Shown piece by piece: positions 16,190 through 25,291 of a stretch of DNA of 64,000 nucleotides. The position numbers and the translations under genes were made by a program. Every line of letters starts with the position of its first letter. The first letter of the stretch is position 1. Below the pieces are notes generated by a model, which saw only the letters and a program-made list of their open reading frames with translations, was not told the DNA's origin and ran no database searches. Origin of the DNA: Desulfovibrio subterraneus (GTDB taxonomy: Bacteria > Desulfobacterota > Desulfovibrionia > Desulfovibrionales > Desulfovibrionaceae); contig NZ_BLVO01000004.1 of NCBI RefSeq assembly GCF_013340285.1, forward strand, positions 491,736 through 555,735, read 5' to 3'.

Positions 16190-16242
16190 GCGACAACCGC
16201 ACGGGCTTGACTCCCGAGACAATATGCGTACACATTTTGATC

Positions 16243-17313
16243 ATGCAGCATCAAACAAACCACGAACACCGTAGCGGTTCAGGCTCCCGATGCCTGTTGG
16301 CCTCCACCCTTGCCGCATTTCTGCTCACCCTTCTCGTATCCACGGCATTCGCCCAGCTCCCCGCCTCTGATCAGTATGCGGGCGACCAGTATACAAGCGG
16401 GCAGGTTTCCAATGCCGATACATTCACCAAACTTGATCTTCCTCCTGCCGAGCGGGGCCTTCTGCACGGCCTGCTTTCAGGCTCGCTCATAGGTTCCCTG
16501 CTGTTCAACGAACCGTTCTCCGGCATCGGCGTGGCCGACCTGCTGGTGCTGATGGTCGTTGTACTCGCCATACTCCGTTTTGTGCGCAACAGGATAACCC
16601 TGAGCCCGCCCGACCAGAACGCCAGCCGCCCTCCGGCAGATCTTGACGCATACAGAAAACAGCGCAACGGCAACACATTCTCCCGACACGATGATGACAC
16701 TGATCCGGAGCACACCGGCAAGCCTGCGCCACGGGTGCATGTGGATATTCCCGACGAAGAGCCCAATCCGCACCTGTATAACCGTGCCGCACAGATGTGG
16801 GGCCACCTGCAGGGAGAGGAAGACTCCGAACCCCGCCGCAAGCGCTCGGAAGGCTTGACAGAATCACAACCCGCCAAACGGGGCGAGGACCTGCTCACCG
16901 CACGGGACGCCTATCAGACCGGCGCACAACCCGATCTGCCTGCATCCTTTGACAAGGATGATTTCCTCAAAGGTGCCAAGATGGTGTTCACGCGCCTGCA
17001 GCATAGCTGGGACGCCAGAGATATGGACGACATCGCCCAGTTCACCACCCCTGAAGTGCATGAAGAGATCAAACAACAGGCAGCTCAAAGCCCGACCCCT
17101 TCCCGTTCGGAGCTGCTGCTCGTGAACGCCCGTATTCTTGAGGTCAAGGAAGACGAACACGGTCTGCTGGCCACTGTTTTCTTTGATGTGCTCATGCGCG
17201 AAGAGCGCGAAGGCGCCCAGACAGAACAGGTCCGCGAAATCTGGCACTTCCTCAAGAGCAAGGAATACGGCGGGATGTGGCGGCTGGACGGCATAGAGCA
17301 GGTTTCCGCCTGA
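16243..17313 (+). CDS. Tim44-like-domain membrane protein
   Basis: The 356-aa protein has an N-terminal hydrophobic signal or anchor (about 15-38), a second membrane helix (GVADLLVLMVVVLAILRFV), a hydrophilic linker rich in charged residues and a C-terminal Tim44-like domain (about 235-350, FLKGAKMVFTRLQHSWDARDMDDIAQFTTPEVHEEI). Bacterial members are membrane proteins of unknown function. The start is uncertain: ATG 16243 has no clear ribosome site, and a TTG at 16207 would add 12 residues. Monocistronic, ended by a terminator at 17475. Confidence 0.75.
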   Translation: MQHQTNHEHRSGSGSRCLLASTLAAFLLTLLVSTAFAQLPASDQYAGDQYTSGQVSNADTFTKLDLPPAERGLLHGLLSGSLIGSLLFNEPFSGIGVADLLVLMVVVLAILRFVRNRITLSPPDQNASRPPADLDAYRKQRNGNTFSRHDDDTDPEHTGKPAPRVHVDIPDEEPNPHLYNRAAQMWGHLQGEEDSEPRRKRSEGLTESQPAKRGEDLLTARDAYQTGAQPDLPASFDKDDFLKGAKMVFTRLQHSWDARDMDDIAQFTTPEVHEEIKQQAAQSPTPSRSELLLVNARILEVKEDEHGLLATVFFDVLMREEREGAQTEQVREIWHFLKSKEYGGMWRLDGIEQVSA

Positions 17314-17335
17314 TTTGCTGTCCGATCGGCAAACT

Positions 17336-17394
17336 GACCTTGGGCCGAAGATTGGGTCTGACCTTGGGCCGGATATTGGGCCGGATATTGGGTC
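17336..17394. repeat. 12-bp tandem repeat, unit TTGGGCCGGATA
   Basis: TTGGGCC recurs three times, and TTGGGTCTG closes two runs, in a 60-bp block between the Tim44-like gene and its terminator. It looks like replication slippage. Confidence 0.7.
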
Positions 17395-17474
17395 TGCCTG
17401 CCTCCGGCTTTCTTACGCATCGTTTGTTCCGTGCTGCATCTGCCCCTGTCGGGGGCTGCCCGAACTACCCTTTT

Positions 17475-17512
17475 GTGCCCGGCACTGAGCCCTGCTCCAG
17501 CCGGGCACTTTT
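17475..17512 (+). terminator. Rho-independent terminator
   Basis: GTGCCCGGC (17475-17483) pairs with GCCGGGCAC (17500-17508) followed by TTTTCATTTC. Confidence 0.85.
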
Positions 17513-17629
17513 CATTTCATCAAAAATCATTATAAATAATAAACGAAGCTCAATAGGCATAAGCCAGCAATGCCCCCCCAGCGCGTATCGGGCAATCGTC
17601 TCTCATGACGGCACCCGACGGAGGTACCC

Positions 17630-18670
17630 ATGACCGTTGCAAAAACGACCTCGCCCCCCTCTTCCGGCGCTTCATCCGGGGACAATAAGGCCGCACCGGC
17701 CCGACGGACCGGGATTTTTCGCGCCCCTCAGGGGGCTCCCGCATCTGATGAGGAATGCCTTTCCGCCCTTACTGCGGAAAGCGGTGATTTTCTGGAACAT
17801 ATCGGCAAAACATTTACCACCGGCGCACTGTTCCGGCTAGTTATCACCGAAGAAGGCGAACGCAGCTTCACCCTTCTCACGGACGGATTTGAAGTTCTGT
17901 TCGGCGTGCCTGTGGCCTCGGTTCTCGCCGATCCCAGTGCCGCCTACCGGCTGATCCACCCCAATGATGTGTCAGAGCACATGAATCGTGAACTGCAGAG
18001 CATTGCACAGGATGACCCGTTCGCTTCAGAAGTGCGCATCCAGTCTCTTGTCAGCGGACTGCGCTGGATACAGTTTCGCGCCCAGCCCGGGTTTGATACC
18101 TACGGCAACCGCTGCCTCGACGGCATTCTGTTCGATGTGACACTCCATAAGCAGGTGGAAGATCAGCTCCGCGAAATGGCAACCACCGACAGTTTGACAG
18201 GGCTTGCGAACAGGCGGCACTTCATGCAGACGGCAGAGCAGGAACTGCACAGGACAGAGCGCTACGAGCGCCCCATAAGCATGCTGATGATAGATGCGGA
18301 CCATTTCAAACGCGTCAACGACACCTATGGTCATGACGTGGGAGACACTGTTCTTGCGGCACTGGCCAACATGATGCGGCAAAGTGCGCGCAAACAGGAT
18401 TTTGTGGCACGGCTTGGCGGTGAGGAATTCGCCGTGCTGCTGCCGGAAACACCGCAGGACAAGGCCATGGAAATGGCCGAAAGGCTCCGGGCAAAGATTG
18501 AGGCAAACCACATTGAAACCAGCGCAGGCACCCTGCGCATCACGGTAAGTATAGGCGTGGCCACCTACAGAAAAGAGGACGGGGGAATAAACCGGCTGCT
18601 CAAAAGGGCGGACGACGGACTGTACGAGGCCAAGCAATCCGGACGCAACCGTATCTGTTGCGCAGAATGA
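17630..18670 (+). CDS. Diguanylate cyclase (PAS-like sensor + GGDEF)
   Basis: The 346-aa protein makes the second messenger c-di-GMP. A PAS-like sensor part (about 60-180) is followed by a coiled-coil hinge and a GGDEF domain (about 183-344) with an intact GGEEF motif at 263-267. The inhibitory I-site RxxD (R254-KQ-D257) sits at the canonical five-residue spacing, so product inhibition is expected. No membrane segment is seen, so it is cytosolic. GGAGG precedes the ATG. The signal is unknown. A bidirectional terminator separates it from the convergent regulator. Confidence 0.94.
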   Translation: MTVAKTTSPPSSGASSGDNKAAPARRTGIFRAPQGAPASDEECLSALTAESGDFLEHIGKTFTTGALFRLVITEEGERSFTLLTDGFEVLFGVPVASVLADPSAAYRLIHPNDVSEHMNRELQSIAQDDPFASEVRIQSLVSGLRWIQFRAQPGFDTYGNRCLDGILFDVTLHKQVEDQLREMATTDSLTGLANRRHFMQTAEQELHRTERYERPISMLMIDADHFKRVNDTYGHDVGDTVLAALANMMRQSARKQDFVARLGGEEFAVLLPETPQDKAMEMAERLRAKIEANHIETSAGTLRITVSIGVATYRKEDGGINRLLKRADDGLYEAKQSGRNRICCAE

Positions 18671-18691
18671 AATCACACACGACAGCATTAC

Positions 18692-18719
18692 AAAAAGCCG
18701 CCCTACGGGCGGCTTTTTT
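18692..18719 (+). terminator. Bidirectional terminator
   Basis: GCCGCCC-TAC-GGGCGGC (18697-18713) is flanked by A5 on the left and T6 on the right, so it can stop both convergent genes. Confidence 0.92.
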
Positions 18720-18736
18720 AATACAGTCGGCTTGGG

Positions 18737-19405
18737 CTATCCAACCTCTTTGCGACGGAGCACCATCCCCCTTTCCAGTGCAAGCGCCCTGAGCTCGGCA
18801 GCGGAGTGCAGGTCGAGCTTCTGCATGAGGTTGGAACGGTGTTTTTCTACCGTCTTCACACTCACCACAAGCATATCGGCTATTTCTCTGTTCTTGTAGC
18901 CTTCTGAAATGAGCTGGAAAATTTCCTGCTCACGCGTTGTCAGCTGTGTCCATCCCGAATCGGCCTGTCCTCCGCCACATCCCAGATAGCCACGGACAAC
19001 ATCCCCCGCAATGGCGGGAGAGAGATACGCCTTTCCGCCCAGAACGCTTTGTATGGCGAGCGAAAATTCCTCGTTTGAGGCATCCTTCAGCATATATCCA
19101 TCCGCCCCTGCGGCCAATGCTGAATACACGTATTCGTTGGCCCCATGCACGGTCAGCACAAGCACCTTCATATCCGGGTGCCGTTTCTTGATAAGCTTGG
19201 TCGCCTTCAGACCATCAAGCCTGGGCATGGAAAGATCCATAAGCACCATGTCCGGACGCAACCGGTCGCACATCTCCACCGCAGCCTGTCCGTCGCTTGC
19301 CTCGCCGACAACTGTCATGTCCGGCAACGAGTGAAGCAGAGATTTAAGCCCTTCTCTGAGCAAGGTATGATCTTCTGCGATAACAATGGAATGTTGCTTG
19401 CCCAT
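18737..19405 (-). CDS. NarL/FixJ-type response regulator
   Basis: The 222-aa regulator has an intact receiver (EDH acidic motif, phosphoacceptor Asp in MVLMDLSMP, Thr in VLTVH, Lys in YMLKDAS) and a C-terminal LuxR-type helix-turn-helix (LTTREQEIFQLISEGYKNREIADMLVVSVKTVEKHR). The start is ambiguous: ATG 19405 has AGGAG at a somewhat long distance, while ATG 19414 is too close to it. The partner kinase is not adjacent. The frame continues upstream without a better start. Confidence 0.92.
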   Translation of the reverse strand: MGKQHSIVIAEDHTLLREGLKSLLHSLPDMTVVGEASDGQAAVEMCDRLRPDMVLMDLSMPRLDGLKATKLIKKRHPDMKVLVLTVHGANEYVYSALAAGADGYMLKDASNEEFSLAIQSVLGGKAYLSPAIAGDVVRGYLGCGGGQADSGWTQLTTREQEIFQLISEGYKNREIADMLVVSVKTVEKHRSNLMQKLDLHSAAELRALALERGMVLRRKEVG

Positions 19406-19639
19406 ATGCAGCATCGCTCCTGTTCCCCCCCCTCGACACAAGTCCGCCCGCCAGAAGTCCGTCATACGGATTTTTGTGACTAATAAAAACCCTACCACAA
19501 AAATACATATGTACTCAATCTAAAAATACAGTCTTCACCCAATTTACGGACGTAAGTACTTTATGATCTATTCTCACCTAAGCTGGGGATTCTCCCCCGC
19601 CAAACAGGGTGCAACTCGTAAATTCCGGAGGAGGGAAAC

Positions 19640-19909
19640 ATGAGAGAAACTGTAACCCGTATCACGCAGAACATGGTTCTCGGTGCCCGCCAGTCCAAAT
19701 GGGTGGCCGAGCAGATCGGCAAGCCCTATCCGACCATGATGCGCGAGCTGAATCCTTATGATCAGTCGGCAAAGCTTGGTGCGGACACGCTGCTCGAAAT
19801 CATGCGGGTAACCAAGGATATCAGTGCCCTGGAATTCATGGCCAAGGAGCTGGGCTACCAGCTTGCTCCCATGGACGCCCGCAGAGCTTCCGGTCTGGGG
19901 ATTGATTAA
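19640..19909 (+). CDS. Phage CII-like regulatory protein
   Basis: The 89-aa protein resembles the phage regulatory CII family: an N-terminal helix-turn-helix-like segment (SKWVAEQIGKPYPTMMRELNP) followed by GADTLLEIMRVTKDISALEFMAKELGYQL. In phages such proteins help choose between lysis and lysogeny. A strong ribosome site (GGAGGAGGG) precedes the ATG. No other phage genes surround it, and it is flanked by signal-transduction genes, so it is a domesticated or orphan regulator. A GC-rich hairpin at 19946-19975 follows. Confidence 0.75.
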   Translation: MRETVTRITQNMVLGARQSKWVAEQIGKPYPTMMRELNPYDQSAKLGADTLLEIMRVTKDISALEFMAKELGYQLAPMDARRASGLGID

Positions 19910-20027
19910 TCCGGCGTTACCCGAACATGATCTGAGCTGCGCATGAGCCGCCCCCGGATATAACCGGAGGCGGCTTGAAACCCAGCGAACTTCGCCGGTT
20001 ACCCTAACCTTCGCTCGGGAGCTGCGC

Positions 20028-20432
20028 ATGAAGACCATTCTCATCACCGAAGATAAACTGGAAGTCAGGGAACTCATCAAGGTCACCCTGCGCATAGGTG
20101 ACTACTCCCTGCTTGAGGCTTCCAGCGGCGAAGAGGCGGTGGAACTTGCCCGCCGCCATACACCGGACCTCATACTCATGGACATCATGATGCCGGGGAC
20201 CATAGACGGGCTGGAGGCAACGCGTATCATTAAATCGGACCCTGCAACCAGACACTGCAAGGTCATCATTCTTACTGCAAAAGGGCAGCAGCATGATGTA
20301 GACACCGGAAACAAGGCCGGCGCCGATGCCTATTTCATCAAACCGTTCAGTCCTCTCGAACTGATTCAGCAGGTTGAGCACCAGCTACAGCAGGAGACTC
20401 CATGGGACACGGTGATATCGACAGCGCAGTAA
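20028..20432 (+). CDS. Single-domain response regulator
   Basis: This 134-aa stand-alone receiver has Glu-Asp in ITEDK, the phosphoacceptor Asp52 in LILMDIMMPG, Thr in ILTAKG and Lys in FIKPFSP. It is the first gene of a three-gene unit with a histidine kinase, which it overlaps by 31 bases, and a phosphatase-like protein. The kinase next door probably phosphorylates it (inference). Confidence 0.93.
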   Translation: MKTILITEDKLEVRELIKVTLRIGDYSLLEASSGEEAVELARRHTPDLILMDIMMPGTIDGLEATRIIKSDPATRHCKVIILTAKGQQHDVDTGNKAGADAYFIKPFSPLELIQQVEHQLQQETPWDTVISTAQ

Positions 20433-21577
20433 GCCGGTCCCAGTTCCTCAAGTACGCAGAGGATCTTGCAGCCATTTACGGACTGGAAAAACAGCGCAGA
20501 TCAGAACTCAGGCAGGCATATGAAGGTCTTGCCGATCTTGTTCACGCCATGAGCGACGGCGCGTTCATCGCCAATGCCGAACGGAATATCGTGGAGATCA
20601 ACAATGCAGCCTGTTCACTGCTTAAAACGGACAGAACCCGGGCTATCGGCATGCCCTCCCTGTCCCTGTTACGCACACTGCCTACACGGTCTGAAGCGGG
20701 AATAGCTCCCATACTGCAGGCAGTCATTCAGGGAGAAGAACAGACCTTCACAACAGATTCCGGTAAAAGCATACGGTTTACCCCCACTCTCATGAAAAAC
20801 GGCTGGCTGCTTTGCCTGCTGCGGGATGTGACGGAAGAAAAACGCATCCAGCACCTCAAGCAGGACTTTCTGGGTCTGCTTTCTCATGAACTCCGCACAC
20901 CGCTGACCGGCATTCTGGGGTTTGCCGAACTCCTGATGACGCGGACCGCCTCTCTTGAAACAGATGATGCCGAAGCCATACGGAACATCCACGATTCAGG
21001 AATGAGAATGTTCAAAATCGTGGATGAACTGCTCAAGTTTGCCACGCTGCAGCACGAGCGCCATGAAATGCGGCAGGAGCCGTTGCAACTGGCCCTGCTC
21101 ATGTATGGCATATTCGAGCAGATGGGGAGAGAGGCGAATAAAAAGAACATCTCCCTGTATCTTAACCATGATGCCGCCAATCCGGCCATCATCTGCGGCA
21201 ACTCGGCCATGCTGCGTGAAATGTTCAAGAACGTCATCCACAACACCATAATCTTCGGCAAGCCGAACGGAAACACTGTTGTCCGTATTCTGCCGCCCGC
21301 AAACGGCACGATCACCATCAAGGTGGAAGACGACGGCATCGGCATTCCCGACAATTTGCTAAACAAGGTTTTCGACAGCTTTTTTCAGGTGGAAGGAACC
21401 CTGAGCAGAAAACATCAGGGCCTGGGACTGGGACTTTCCATCGCGCAACTCATAGCAGGCATCCATGGAGGAACCATAAAGCTGGAAAGTGAACTGGAAC
21501 AAGGCACTACGTGCACAATATCGCTCCCGCTTGTCATACATTCCACCCCTTCTTCCTCAAAGGAGGTGAACGCATGA
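20402..21577 (+). CDS. PAS-containing sensor histidine kinase
   Basis: The 391-aa kinase lacks membrane helices, so it senses an internal signal. It has a PAS-like domain (about 38-145), a HisKA dimerisation domain with phosphoacceptor His162 (LLSHELRTPLTG) and a HATPase domain with N-box (MFKNVIHNT), G1 (VEDDGIGIPDN) and G2 (GLGLGLSIA) motifs. AGGAG precedes the ATG, which lies inside the upstream receiver gene. Its stop overlaps the next start (ATGA). The three genes form one signalling cassette. Confidence 0.93.
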   Translation: MGHGDIDSAVSRSQFLKYAEDLAAIYGLEKQRRSELRQAYEGLADLVHAMSDGAFIANAERNIVEINNAACSLLKTDRTRAIGMPSLSLLRTLPTRSEAGIAPILQAVIQGEEQTFTTDSGKSIRFTPTLMKNGWLLCLLRDVTEEKRIQHLKQDFLGLLSHELRTPLTGILGFAELLMTRTASLETDDAEAIRNIHDSGMRMFKIVDELLKFATLQHERHEMRQEPLQLALLMYGIFEQMGREANKKNISLYLNHDAANPAIICGNSAMLREMFKNVIHNTIIFGKPNGNTVVRILPPANGTITIKVEDDGIGIPDNLLNKVFDSFFQVEGTLSRKHQGLGLGLSIAQLIAGIHGGTIKLESELEQGTTCTISLPLVIHSTPSSSKEVNA

Positions 21578-22431
21578 CCCCTGCCACCATGTCCGACAGA
21601 AACGGCCTGTTTCCCCCCGGCAGACTCACGCCCCCGCAGCACCTGCTCATGCGGGCCGACAATCTGGTAAAGCTGCACCGTCTTGAGCGGCAGATGGCAA
21701 ACGACCTGCACTCCGGCGCGCTCATGCAGCAACGGTTTCTCACTCCGGAAAGCAGCGCCCGACAAACCTTTTCACCATGCGGATTTGACATCGCCGTTCG
21801 CTCTCTGAGCCCGCACACCGTTGCGGGCAATTTTCTATGCGCCCGCCCGCTGGGCGAAACCGGGGCCGCCCTTCTGCTCGGTGCCACCGCAGGCAACACT
21901 CTTTCTGCGGCAATGCTTTCCATCCGTGTGGCGACTCTGATGCAATCCATGCCCATTGCCTGCCCGGGCAGCTTTCTGGCAAACCTGCACAACGATCTGG
22001 CCGAACTGCTTATCTCCGGCACGTTCGTCACAGCCACTCTGGCCATATGCAACGACAGGGACATGACCATTGCCAATGCAGGCCAACCGCTGCCCCTGCT
22101 CATGCGCAACGGCGTAACCACGGAAATCAAGGCATCCGGCATACCGCTCGGCCTGCCCCTCGGGGCCGGACACTACGCCAATGTTACGGTCAGGTTGCAG
22201 CCTGCGGACAGGGTCATATTCTACACCGACGGCATTACCACCTCGCGGGATGCACGCGGTGAGCGCCTTACACAACGCACCCTCCGCAACTGGCTTGAGC
22301 TGTATCCGCAAATAGGCACGCAGGACCTGCTCGACGAAACAGTCAGAGAGATTCAACGCTTCACCGAAGACACGCAGCAACGCAACGATATGTCATTGGT
22401 TATCATGGAGTATCTGGGCCAGCAGGCATAA
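21574..22431 (+). CDS. RsbU/SpoIIE-like phosphatase, catalytic site degenerate
   Basis: The 285-aa protein follows the SpoIIE/RsbU PP2C fold but two metal-site motifs are altered. The usual GDFYD reads GNFLC (85-89), and the usual GDVSGHG reads GATAGNT (103-109). The C-terminal Asp residues in YTDGI and RNDMSLVIM remain. Loss of several metal-binding aspartates suggests a pseudophosphatase that binds rather than cleaves. A strong AAGGAGG lies upstream, and the ATG overlaps the kinase stop. It would be the output of the receiver/kinase pair, possibly by partner-switching (inference); no anti-sigma or antagonist gene is adjacent. Confidence 0.8.
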   Translation: MTPATMSDRNGLFPPGRLTPPQHLLMRADNLVKLHRLERQMANDLHSGALMQQRFLTPESSARQTFSPCGFDIAVRSLSPHTVAGNFLCARPLGETGAALLLGATAGNTLSAAMLSIRVATLMQSMPIACPGSFLANLHNDLAELLISGTFVTATLAICNDRDMTIANAGQPLPLLMRNGVTTEIKASGIPLGLPLGAGHYANVTVRLQPADRVIFYTDGITTSRDARGERLTQRTLRNWLELYPQIGTQDLLDETVREIQRFTEDTQQRNDMSLVIMEYLGQQA

Positions 22432-22522
22432 CGGGTAACGCCTTCAGCACACAGGACAAGCGGATGCTTGATAATTCGGGCAAAATGGCTCAGTGTCGGC
22501 GCACCACACACGGAAAGCAGCC

Positions 22523-23737
22523 ATGCCCCAGACCAAGCATCCCCACTCAGCAGATAACCATGCAGCGCCCTCACAAAAGGCCGTGCATGAATCCCTTTCG
22601 CCCGCAGATCCTGATGCAGCAGGGCAGCACGGGGCAACGCCCCATATACCGCAGGGAATACAGCGCGCCGTTGTACCGGCCCACATGCACGGGCAACGGC
22701 TGGATGCCGCGCTGACGCTCGTTCTGCCGGACAGCGGCATACGGCTGCGCAGGCGCCTTTTCGACACCCACACAATTCTCGTTAACGGTTCACCCGCCGC
22801 CAAAGGCAGATCTGTTCAGGAGGGAGACAACCTTCTGCTTGTCCCCCTTGGCAATGGCGCATCACAGGACATTGCCGGACAAGGCATTACCGGACAGGCC
22901 ATGCAACCGTCTGGCATCGCGCCCCATGACGCTACCGTAGGAGACGCAGAGACTGGTGACGCCGCGACAGGCAGCGCCAATACCACAAATTGCGGTGAGC
23001 CTGCGGGCCTTCTCTGCGAAACCAGCCCGGAGCTGGCCCCCCGCGTTCATATTGTCCGCAGGCATGCGGGCTATGCCGCCGTTTTCAAGCCTGGGGGCAT
23101 GCACTCCGCCCACTTAGCAGGTGGCCCGGCCAATTCTCTGGAATCCCTGATTGCCGAACTTTTTCCCGAACCGGAAGACTCCGGCGATACGGCTCCGCAG
23201 CTGATAAACCGGCTGGACAGGCTCACATCCGGCATGGTCATGGTGGCGTTCGGTCCGGAAAAGGCTGAAGAATTTCACAGGCTCGAAGACGCCGGTGCCG
23301 TTGAAAAGCTGTATCTTGCCGTTGTGCACGGCGATCTCAAGAATCCGCTCAACATGCAGGCAGCACTGGATACGGCCAAACGCAGAACCACCCGCGTGCT
23401 TGCCACCCCTGCCGAGGACCCGCTACGCCACACAACCATTCTGCCCCTTGGCAGCGTCACTGTTGATGGTGAGCAGGCATCCTGCACGCTCGTGCTCGCC
23501 TCCATCCACAAGGGCGCGCGCCACCAGATACGGGCACATCTTGCCCATGCCGGACACCCCATAGCGGGCGATCCCATCTATGGACCGCCTATGGATGACA
23601 ATTCCCGGCATCCGCTCTATCTGCACCACTACCACATCGAATTCAGCGAATTCAGCGCCACCTGCCCTCCTCCACAGGAGTGGCACCAGTGGCAGCAATG
23701 GCTCGCACAAGGTCTTGTGCTGCCCCACAACGCATAA
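22523..23737 (+). CDS. RluA-family pseudouridine synthase
   Basis: The 404-aa enzyme isomerises uridine to pseudouridine in rRNA or tRNA. It shows an S4-like N-terminal segment (RLDAALTLVLPDSGIRLRRRL), a catalytic domain with the signature Asp in LINRLDRLTSGMVMVA and the closing motif HQIRAHLAHAGHPIAGDPIYG. A low-complexity insertion (about 125-165) separates the two. The start is uncertain: ATG 22523 lacks a strong ribosome site, and GTG 22493 is possible. The exact target base cannot be assigned. Confidence 0.88.
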   Translation: MPQTKHPHSADNHAAPSQKAVHESLSPADPDAAGQHGATPHIPQGIQRAVVPAHMHGQRLDAALTLVLPDSGIRLRRRLFDTHTILVNGSPAAKGRSVQEGDNLLLVPLGNGASQDIAGQGITGQAMQPSGIAPHDATVGDAETGDAATGSANTTNCGEPAGLLCETSPELAPRVHIVRRHAGYAAVFKPGGMHSAHLAGGPANSLESLIAELFPEPEDSGDTAPQLINRLDRLTSGMVMVAFGPEKAEEFHRLEDAGAVEKLYLAVVHGDLKNPLNMQAALDTAKRRTTRVLATPAEDPLRHTTILPLGSVTVDGEQASCTLVLASIHKGARHQIRAHLAHAGHPIAGDPIYGPPMDDNSRHPLYLHHYHIEFSEFSATCPPPQEWHQWQQWLAQGLVLPHNA

Positions 23738-23871
23738 GTTCTGCTTTACTGCATGATGCAGCGCCGCATTGCGGTCTTTGCTTCAGCAACCCGAAATTCT
23801 GTCGCATCTGCTGAAACACCTGTCATACGCGGATTTCGTGCCTCAGCGCATGTCGTTTTCCATTTTAAAAA

Positions 23872-23885
23872 TGCAAAATTTTGCA
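23872..23885. promoter_or_regulatory. 14-bp palindrome upstream of the lipoprotein operon
   Basis: TGCAAAATTTTGCA is a perfect palindrome about 100 bases before the CsgG-like gene, in an AT-rich promoter-like stretch. Likely an operator; the regulator is unknown. Confidence 0.4.
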
Positions 23886-23914
23886 CATCAAACGCATTTC
23901 GTGTTGAATTTTTG

Positions 23915-23952
23915 TAAGGAATAGACGAAAAGCAGTTCTTCTTTATTCCTTA
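23915..23952 (+). other. Leader hairpin of the lipoprotein operon
   Basis: TAAGGAATA (23915-23923) and TATTCCTTA (23944-23952) form a 9-bp inverted repeat just before the first gene. The left arm holds an AAGGA ribosome-site-like sequence. Function unknown. Confidence 0.4.
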
Positions 23953-23983
23953 TAACCTTCTCCATTCACATCAAGGGGGCAAG

Positions 23984-24964
23984 ATGCACACACTCATCAA
24001 ACTTACCGTAACCATTATGGCGCTCTGCTCCTTATGCGCCTGTGCAACGGTAAAGAAACCTGAGAAAATTGAATCCACCGCGCCAAAGCAGGTTGTGAGC
24101 CCTGCCGTGGAAGCGGAAAAGAAGCAGCAGTACAAGGGGCTGAAAAGAAAAGTCGCCATTGCCCGCTTCTCCAACGAAACTAAATACGGTCAGAGTTTTT
24201 TCATTGATGAAAACAATGACCGTATTGGCAAGCAGGCTGTGGACATTCTTTCCAACAAGCTGATGGATACCGAAAAGTTCATCCTGCTTGAACGCGCCGA
24301 CCTCGACAAGATTCAGAAAGAACTCGGCATAGGCGATTCTGCACCGCTCAAGAACATGGCCGACTACCTCATCATCGGTTCCATCACAGAATTCGGCCGC
24401 AAGGAAACCGGCGACGTGGGCCTCTTCAGCCGCACCAAGAAGCAGGTGGCATATGCCAAGGTGCATATCCGCCTCATCGACGTGTACACCGGCGAAGTTA
24501 TCTACTCTGAAGCCGGCGAAGGGGAAGCCTTCTCCGAAGCCGGTTCCATCATGGGCTTCGGCGCACGCAACGGCTACGATTCCGCCATCAACGACAAGGC
24601 CATTGACGCCGCCATCACCAACCTTGCCTCCAACCTCATTGAAAACCTCATGAACAAACCGTGGCGCGGCTACATCCTCGGCTACGAGGACGGCATGTAC
24701 ATCATGGGAGGCGGTGTTTCGCAGGGCATTAAGACCGGCGACGAGTTCGAGGTGATTGCCGAGGGCAAGAAGGTCAAGAATCCCCAGACCAACACCATGA
24801 TCACACTGCCCGGCAAAAAGGTGGCCACCCTGCGCGTGATGCAGACATCCGGCTCCACACCGGCTGATGAAATATCCTTCTGCCAGCTTTCCTCAGGCGA
24901 CCTGAGCCAGTGGAACGCCAGCAAGGATTATTCTCCCCTCTTCATCCAGGCCCCTGCGAGGTAA
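23984..24964 (+). CDS. CsgG-family outer-membrane lipoprotein
   Basis: The 326-aa protein has a lipoprotein signal peptide (lipobox LCAC, Cys near residue 20) and a CsgG-like core (KVAIARFSNETKYGQ, DILSNKLMDTEKFILLERADLDKI). CsgG itself forms the curli secretion pore. The curli genes csgA, csgB, csgE and csgF are absent here, and the gene heads the CsgG/DUF4810/DUF799 set also found in Neisseria and other bacteria, whose function is unclear. An extra C-terminal part (about 230-326) resembles a small beta domain. AAGGGGG precedes the ATG. Confidence 0.88.
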   Translation: MHTLIKLTVTIMALCSLCACATVKKPEKIESTAPKQVVSPAVEAEKKQQYKGLKRKVAIARFSNETKYGQSFFIDENNDRIGKQAVDILSNKLMDTEKFILLERADLDKIQKELGIGDSAPLKNMADYLIIGSITEFGRKETGDVGLFSRTKKQVAYAKVHIRLIDVYTGEVIYSEAGEGEAFSEAGSIMGFGARNGYDSAINDKAIDAAITNLASNLIENLMNKPWRGYILGYEDGMYIMGGGVSQGIKTGDEFEVIAEGKKVKNPQTNTMITLPGKKVATLRVMQTSGSTPADEISFCQLSSGDLSQWNASKDYSPLFIQAPAR

Positions 24965-24967
24965 GCC

Positions 24968-25291
24968 ATGAAGCGCATTCTTACAGCAGTTCTGTTGACC
25001 TTCATCCTCTTTGCCGCCGGTTGCGGTGCGCATGAAGGCGTTGTCATCTCCGCCGAAGAGGCATGGATAAGCTTTACCGGCGACACCCGCGGCGCAATGC
25101 TCTCTCTGGACGGTGCTGACGAAATTCAGCTGCGTCCTGCCGGATACGCCAAGGATTCTTCCAGCAAGCAGAAGTGGTATCAGGTTGCCCCGGGCAAGCA
25201 TTCGGTCCGTGTCACCCGCAACGGCGAAGTCGTGGTTGACCGTGTTATTCTGGTCGACAAGGGCCAGACCAGAGAGGTGTTCATTCCATGA
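24968..25291 (+). CDS. Small lipoprotein, unknown function
   Basis: The 107-aa protein has a signal peptide with lipobox FAAGC (Cys19). The remaining ~85 residues look like one small beta sandwich with PEGA-like features (APGKHSVRVTRNGEVVVDRVILVDKGQ). It lies three bases after the CsgG-like gene and overlaps the next gene by four bases, so it is part of the same assembly operon. Probably periplasmic and attached to the inner or outer membrane. Confidence 0.8.
   Translation: MKRILTAVLLTFILFAAGCGAHEGVVISAEEAWISFTGDTRGAMLSLDGADEIQLRPAGYAKDSSSKQKWYQVAPGKHSVRVTRNGEVVVDRVILVDKGQTREVFIP

Larger units (their letters stand above)
17314..17629. other. Intergenic region with short tandem repeat and terminator
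   Basis: 316 bases without a gene. It contains the tandem repeat at 17336-17394 and the terminator at 17475-17512, then an AT-rich stretch that should hold the cyclase promoter. Confidence 0.6.
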
